DNA from: Caulobacteraceae bacterium UBA3198
Lineage (GTDB): Bacteria; Pseudomonadota; Alphaproteobacteria; Caulobacterales; Caulobacteraceae
Length of the DNA stretch: 64,000 nt
Reading direction: 5' to 3'
NCBI GenBank assembly: GCA_002363865.1
Contig: DEWY01000008.1
Span: 108,954-172,953, forward strand
Shown here: piece by piece, positions 60,386 through 64,000 of the stretch
How positions within the stretch are numbered: position 1 is the stretch's first letter
Layout: each line of letters opens with the position of its first letter
The notes under the pieces: model-generated
Told to the model about the DNA's origin: nothing
Database searches by the model: none
What the model saw: only the letters and a program-made list of their open reading frames with translations
Position numbers and translations under genes: made by a program

Positions 60386-60747
60386 GCCAGCCCCGCCTGG
60401 GCGAACTTGGCGGCCACGATTTCGCTGTCGAAGGGCTTCATGATGTACTCGTCCGCGCCGCTTTCGAGCGCCTCACGGATGGCGCTGACCTCATTCTCGA
60501 CGGTGCAGAAGATGACCTTGGGGTCCTGGCCCCCGGGCTCCATGCGCAGGCCGCGCAGGAATTCGAGGCCGTTCATCACGGGCATGTTCCAGTCGAGCAG
60601 CACGACGTCAGGCATGGTGCTGCGGCACCAGGCCAGGGCTTCGGCCCCGTCGGCCGCCTCGGCCACGTCGAAGCCGAGGTCCTCCAGGATCCGGCGGGCG
60701 ACCTTTCGGATCACCCGGCTGTCATCGACGATGAGGCAGGTCCTCAA
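60382..60747 (-). CDS. Single-domain response regulator (CheY-like)
   Basis: 121 residues, one receiver domain. Acidic pocket DDS, phosphoacceptor aspartate in VVLLDWNMPVMNGLEFL, the conserved threonine in FCTVENE, and lysine in EYIMKPFD. With cheR it forms a coupled pair. Whether it works in chemotaxis or as a target or competitor for the phosphotransferase encoded upstream is unclear. Confidence 0.93.
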   Translation of the reverse strand: MRTCLIVDDSRVIRKVARRILEDLGFDVAEAADGAEALAWCRSTMPDVVLLDWNMPVMNGLEFLRGLRMEPGGQDPKVIFCTVENEVSAIREALESGADEYIMKPFDSEIVAAKFAQAGLA

Positions 60748-60845
60748 CCGATTACTCCCAACATGAGGCCCTATGTTGTCGGGCCTGCTGGTTAAGGAGC
60801 CGTTTGAATTCGCCAGATCGCCTGTGCGCGACGCCCGATTTGGGC

Positions 60846-61532
60846 TCAGGCGGCCGGGAGGGTCGCGGCGAAGGTGACCTTCTCTTCGCCGGCCTCGGCG
60901 AAGATCTTACCCCCCGCCTCTTTGACGAACAGATGGACATAGTAGGCCTGGACCCAGTGGCCGTGCAGGGCGCCCTCGGGCAGGGCTTCGCCGCGCAGAC
61001 CGGCGGCCACCTCCGGCCGGAGTCGGGCCTTGGTTCCCGCGGCCTCCGCGACGATAACCGTGGCCGCGCCGTCGCGGGCGGCCTTGAGCTTGGCGCGACC
61101 GCCCAGGGGCAGGGCCGCGCCGGCCATCTGAGCAATGTTCAGCACCGCCCGGGCCGAGGCCTTGTCGAACTGATCGGCCTCCACGGCCCAATCCAGGTCG
61201 GCGCGCAGGTGGCTGAACACGCCCTGGGCCAGCTTTTCGAGGTCCCGGGGGTCAAACACCTCCGCCGAGGCTGAGGCGCCAAAGGCCACGCGGGTGAAGG
61301 ACAGCATCTCGGCGAGCTTGCGCCCGGAGGCGGCGATCAGCCCCATGGCGTCTTCGCGCATGTCCTGCGCGTCGGGATCCTCCAGCAGGTCCAGACCTGA
61401 GACGATGGCGCTCACCGGGCTGATGAAGTCGTGGCACATACGCGCCGCAAGGAAAGCGGCGATCTGAGCCGCGCCCACGGGCTCAGCCTCAGCTGCAAGG
61501 GTCGGGGAATCGAGGGGGGCGGCGTCGGTCAT
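60846..61532 (-). CDS. chpT: Histidine phosphotransferase ChpT
   Basis: 228 residues. The dimeric four-helix core carries H34 in AARMCHDFISPVSAIVSGLDLL; a degenerate ATPase-like C-terminal domain follows (AYYVHLFVKEAGGKIFAEAGEEKVTFAATLP). In Caulobacter ChpT passes phosphate from CckA to CtrA and CpdR, controlling the cell cycle. Its presence beside the stress locus in the same order is strong evidence for a Caulobacterales genome. Confidence 0.92.
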   Translation of the reverse strand: MTDAAPLDSPTLAAEAEPVGAAQIAAFLAARMCHDFISPVSAIVSGLDLLEDPDAQDMREDAMGLIAASGRKLAEMLSFTRVAFGASASAEVFDPRDLEKLAQGVFSHLRADLDWAVEADQFDKASARAVLNIAQMAGAALPLGGRAKLKAARDGAATVIVAEAAGTKARLRPEVAAGLRGEALPEGALHGHWVQAYYVHLFVKEAGGKIFAEAGEEKVTFAATLPAA

Positions 61533-61574
61533 CGCCGCGAGATTGGAGTGATTGGCCGAGCCTGAACAGGGGCT

Positions 61575-61772
61575 CTAGATGGACTTTTCGAAGACCCAGG
61601 GATCCTGCGGCGGCGACAGCCGGACCGGCGCATAATCGGCGGCTGGCGCTGGGGCCGAGGCCAGGATGCGACCGGCGTCCGGCTGGCCCAGGCTTAGGGC
61701 CAGATAGCCCATGAAGCCCGCGAAGAATGCGAACACGCCGACCAACAGGAGGGCGCGGAAGGGGTCGGCCAT
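61575..61772 (-). CDS. Small single-pass membrane protein
   Basis: 65 residues from ATG 61772 (MADPFRALLLVG); ATG 61793 would add seven. One helix (LLLVGVFAFFAGFMGYLALSLG) and a Pro/Ala-rich tail ending PPQDPWVFEKSI. No family recognised. Ends 42 nt upstream of chpT. A Fur-like palindrome sits about 70 nt upstream of the start. Confidence 0.6.
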   Translation of the reverse strand: MADPFRALLLVGVFAFFAGFMGYLALSLGQPDAGRILASAPAPAADYAPVRLSPPQDPWVFEKSI

Positions 61773-61839
61773 ACGGGCTTGATGCGCTTGCATGAAGATG
61801 AAACTCAGATCGCACCGGATGGTTGCGGCGCGCCTTTCT

Positions 61840-61854
61840 TGAGAACGATTCTCA
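61840..61854. promoter_or_regulatory. Fur-like palindrome
   Basis: TGAGAACGATTCTCA is a perfect inverted repeat with three central bases and resembles iron-regulator (Fur) boxes. It lies between a small membrane-protein gene and a glutaryl-CoA dehydrogenase gene that point apart. A plus-strand promoter (61855-61881) begins at its edge. Confidence 0.5.
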
Positions 61855-61881
61855 TTGCGGCGCGACACCTGCGGTTATAAG
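61855..61881 (+). promoter_or_regulatory. Candidate housekeeping promoter next to the Fur-like site
   Basis: TTGCGGC (61855-61861) and GTTATAAG (61874-61881) are 12 nt apart, inside the Caulobacter spacing range. The -35 abuts the Fur-like palindrome. Confidence 0.4.
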
Positions 61882-62107
61882 AACGACTCGCAAGTCAGCG
61901 GGCGAGACCTCCTCTCCGTCCGCTCGGCTCACGCTTGGCGTTCCTCCCCGCCAGGTTCTCGCCCCGCCCGGCGACCCGCTCGGGCGGGGCGCTCTTTACC
62001 CGGACGCCGCAGGACCGATCCCGCCGTCCGCGGGACTGTATGCCGGGGCGATTTGGGTCCATAAGCGCAGCAGACAACCCAACGCCGCAGATCAAAGGAG
62101 GCGCGCC
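61882..62107 (+). other. Long leader of the acyl-CoA dehydrogenase gene with a strong hairpin
   Basis: About 225 bp without a convincing gene. It contains GCCCCGCCCG/CGGGCGGGGC (61961-61970 / 61981-61990), a 10-bp perfect stem followed by CTCTTTA. The stem may be a leader structure or the end of a short RNA. The ribosome site AAAGGAGG is at 62095-62102. Confidence 0.45.
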
Positions 62108-63298
62108 ATGGCCCTGGACACCGGAGTGGCTCAGAAGACCTTTCGCTGGGAAGATCCCCTGGATCTCGCCGCCCGGCTCTCCGAGGACGAACGGATGGTC
62201 TGGGAGTCGGCGCGGGCCTATTGCCGCGACAAGCTGCTGCCCCGCGTCGTCTCGGCCTATGCTGAGGAGCGCTTTGACCGCGAGATCATGCACGAGATGG
62301 GCGCGCTCGGCTTCCTGGGCCCGACCATCCCCGAGGAGTATGGCGGCGCCGGCGTCAATCACGTGGCCTATGGGCTGATCGCCCGTGAGGTGGAGGCGAT
62401 CGATTCCGGGTACCGCTCGGCCATGAGCGTGCAGTCCTCGCTGGTCATGTACCCGATCTACGCCTTCGGCTCCGAAGCCCAGAAGCAGAAGTACCTGCCG
62501 GGCATGGCCAAGGGCGACATCATCGGCTGCTTTGGCCTGACCGAGGCCGACGGCGGCTCCGACCCGGCCTCCATGCGCACCGTGGCCAAGAGGGTGGACG
62601 GCGGCTTCGTGCTGAACGGCTCCAAGATGTGGATCACCAACAGCCCGATCAGCGATGTGGCCCTGGTCTGGGCCAAGCTTGATGGCGTGATCCGCGGCTT
62701 CCTGGTCGACCGCGGCTCCGAGGGCCTGACCACGCCGAAGATCAACAACAAACTCTCCCTGCGGGCCTCGGTCACCGGCGAGATCGCACTGTCTGACGTC
62801 TTCGTGCCCGAGGACCAGATGCTGCCTGGCGTGTCGGGGCTGCGCGGCCCCTTCTCCTGCCTCAACAAGGCGCGCTACGGCATCGCCTGGGGCGCCATGG
62901 GCGCGGCCGAGTTCTGTCTGCACGCCAGCCGAGACTACGTCGCCAGCCGCCAGGTGTTCGGCAAGCCCCTGGCCGCGCGCCAGCTGGTGCAGAAGAAACT
63001 GGCCGACATGCAGACCGAGATCGCCCTTGGCTTTGAAGGCGCCCTGGCGCTGGGACGGCTGATCGACGAGGGCGCCTGGGTGCCTGAGGCCATCAGCCTG
63101 ATGAAGCGCAACAACTGCGGCAAGGCCCTGGCCATCGCCCGGGAGGCCCGCGACATCCACGGCGGCAACGGCATTTCCGGCGAGTACCACGTGATGCGTC
63201 ACGCCGCGAACCTGGAGACCGTCAACACCTATGAGGGCGCCCACGACGTTCACGCCCTGATCCTGGGCCGCGCCATCACGGGTGAGAACGCTTTCTAG
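62108..63298 (+). CDS. gcdH: Glutaryl-CoA dehydrogenase-type acyl-CoA dehydrogenase
   Basis: 396 residues from ATG 62108, with AAAGGAGG directly upstream; the frame is open further but only this start is family-like. FAD-binding and substrate motifs: CFGLTEADGGSDPASM, WITNSPISDVALVWAK, the catalytic glutamate in NTYEGAHDVHALILGRAITG. YRSAMSVQSSLVMYPI also fits the glutaryl-CoA subgroup, which oxidises and decarboxylates glutaryl-CoA to crotonyl-CoA in lysine and aromatic catabolism. Confidence 0.92.
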   Translation: MALDTGVAQKTFRWEDPLDLAARLSEDERMVWESARAYCRDKLLPRVVSAYAEERFDREIMHEMGALGFLGPTIPEEYGGAGVNHVAYGLIAREVEAIDSGYRSAMSVQSSLVMYPIYAFGSEAQKQKYLPGMAKGDIIGCFGLTEADGGSDPASMRTVAKRVDGGFVLNGSKMWITNSPISDVALVWAKLDGVIRGFLVDRGSEGLTTPKINNKLSLRASVTGEIALSDVFVPEDQMLPGVSGLRGPFSCLNKARYGIAWGAMGAAEFCLHASRDYVASRQVFGKPLAARQLVQKKLADMQTEIALGFEGALALGRLIDEGAWVPEAISLMKRNNCGKALAIAREARDIHGGNGISGEYHVMRHAANLETVNTYEGAHDVHALILGRAITGENAF

Positions 63299-63321
63299 GG
63301 CCCTTGCGGCGCCAATGACGG

Positions 63322-63348
63322 CCCGGGGCGTTTAGCCAGCGCCCCGGG
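63322..63348 (+). promoter_or_regulatory. Hairpin covering the exoD ribosome site
   Basis: CCCGGGGCG (63322-63330) pairs with CGCCCCGGG (63340-63348). The last three bases of the stem are the first three of the ribosome site GGGAG (63346-63350), 5 nt before the exoD ATG. Confidence 0.45.
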
Positions 63349-63355
63349 AGCCCGC

Positions 63356-63946
63356 ATGACCGATCAACCTCGCACCCTCGACGACGTCATCCTCTGCGTC
63401 TGTGACACCGCCGCAGCGTCTGAAGGCAAGGTCAGCCTGGGCGAGATCCGCGACGCGATCGGCGGGCGGGCCTATGGCCCCCTCCTGTTCATGGCCGGCC
63501 TGATCACCGTGACGCCGGTCAGCGCCGTGCCCGGCGTGCCAAGCCTGCTGGCCTTCACCGTGGTGCTGATCGCCGGACAGATGTTGGTGGGCTGCAAGCA
63601 GGTCTGGCTGCCCCGCTGGCTCCTGGGCCTGAAGGTGCCAGGCGCGAGCCTGGAAAAGGGCGCCCGCAGCGCAAGGCGGCCGGCCCAGACGCTGGATCGG
63701 ATGCTGCGCCCCCGGATCACCGGCATGACGGAGGGCGTCGGCCGCAGGGGCGTGGCCCTGGCCTGCATCACCGTGGGCCTTTTGACCCCGCCCCTGGAGC
63801 TGATTCCGTTTTCCACCGCCCTATCCGGGGGGACCATCGCCATTTTCGGCCTGGGCCTGACCGTGCGGGACGGCTGGGTCGTGCTCCTCGCCCTTGCAGC
63901 AGGCAGTGTGTCCCTGGGTCTGGTGGCCTGGGCGCTGCTGCGCTGA
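63356..63946 (+). CDS. exoD: ExoD-family membrane protein
   Basis: 196 residues. The ExoD family is recognised from YGPLLFMAGLITVTPVSAVPGVPSLLAF and TPPLELIPFSTALSGGTIAIFGLGLTVRDG; four or more membrane segments. First described as needed for normal exopolysaccharide production and alkali tolerance in rhizobia; its molecular role is unclear. Starts at ATG 63356; the rest of the window (63947-64000) shows no gene. Confidence 0.9.
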   Translation: MTDQPRTLDDVILCVCDTAAASEGKVSLGEIRDAIGGRAYGPLLFMAGLITVTPVSAVPGVPSLLAFTVVLIAGQMLVGCKQVWLPRWLLGLKVPGASLEKGARSARRPAQTLDRMLRPRITGMTEGVGRRGVALACITVGLLTPPLELIPFSTALSGGTIAIFGLGLTVRDGWVVLLALAAGSVSLGLVAWALLR

Positions 63947-64000
63947 AGCCGGCGGTCGTGACATTCTCTGCGGGTCAGGCGCAAACTCGTCCCATGCAAC

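Overview
The window is GC-rich, gene-dense bacterial chromosome, very probably from a Caulobacteraceae alphaproteobacterium (Caulobacter/Phenylobacterium type). Evidence: a phyR / nepR-ecfG-phyK general stress response locus followed by cheR, a CheY-like regulator and the CtrA-pathway phosphotransferase chpT; a SapC-type protein; an Oar-type TonB receptor; a hisS-hisZ-hisG operon; and several promoters close to the Caulobacter housekeeping form (TTGaCgS, 10-14 nt, GCTANAWC). About 59 protein genes are supported. I saw no rRNA, tRNA, CRISPR array, insertion sequence or prophage.

Layout. 0-7 kb: a truncated OmpA-type porin, a KefB-like cation/proton antiporter, an acyl-CoA synthetase and an exported M13 peptidase. 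7-13 kb: hisG, hisZ and hisS (each joined by a 1-nt stop/start overlap), preceded by a 25-residue histidine-rich leader peptide and competing hairpins (a his attenuator), then pgi. 13-22 kb: a DsbD/peroxiredoxin-like pair, hotdog hydratases, SapC, a PAP2 phosphatase and the agmatine-to-putrescine pair aguA-aguB. 22-31 kb: a large TonB receptor, a GT39 glycosyltransferase, exported MsrA, a 3-oxoacid CoA-transferase, an OmpA lipoprotein and a 2OG oxygenase. 31-46 kb: a hybrid histidine kinase, a solitary TadG/vWA protein, an aldehyde dehydrogenase, alpha-2-macroglobulin coupled to PBP1C, carbonic anhydrase and an aromatic ring-fission pair. 46-60 kb: the stress region. 60-64 kb: cheR, a CheY-like regulator, chpT, a glutaryl-CoA dehydrogenase with a Fur-like site upstream, and exoD.

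The most notable feature is the stress region. PhyR, NepR, EcfG and a PhyK-like kinase are encoded together. Nine sites match GGAAC-N16/17-CGTT, the EcfG-type promoter; eight lie at 49.6-59.3 kb and one at 30.1 kb, and each is placed just upstream of a gene on the correct strand. They are predicted to drive phyR, nepR-ecfG, a DUF883 protein with a membrane partner, a glycine-zipper lipoprotein, a membrane-protein/lipid-kinase/phosphoesterase operon, two unknown small membrane proteins, a DUF1328 protein, an entericidin-like lipoprotein and an OmpA lipoprotein. The phyR and nepR promoters diverge from one shared 16-bp palindrome. The window therefore holds the general stress sigma system plus a physically clustered, envelope-centred regulon.
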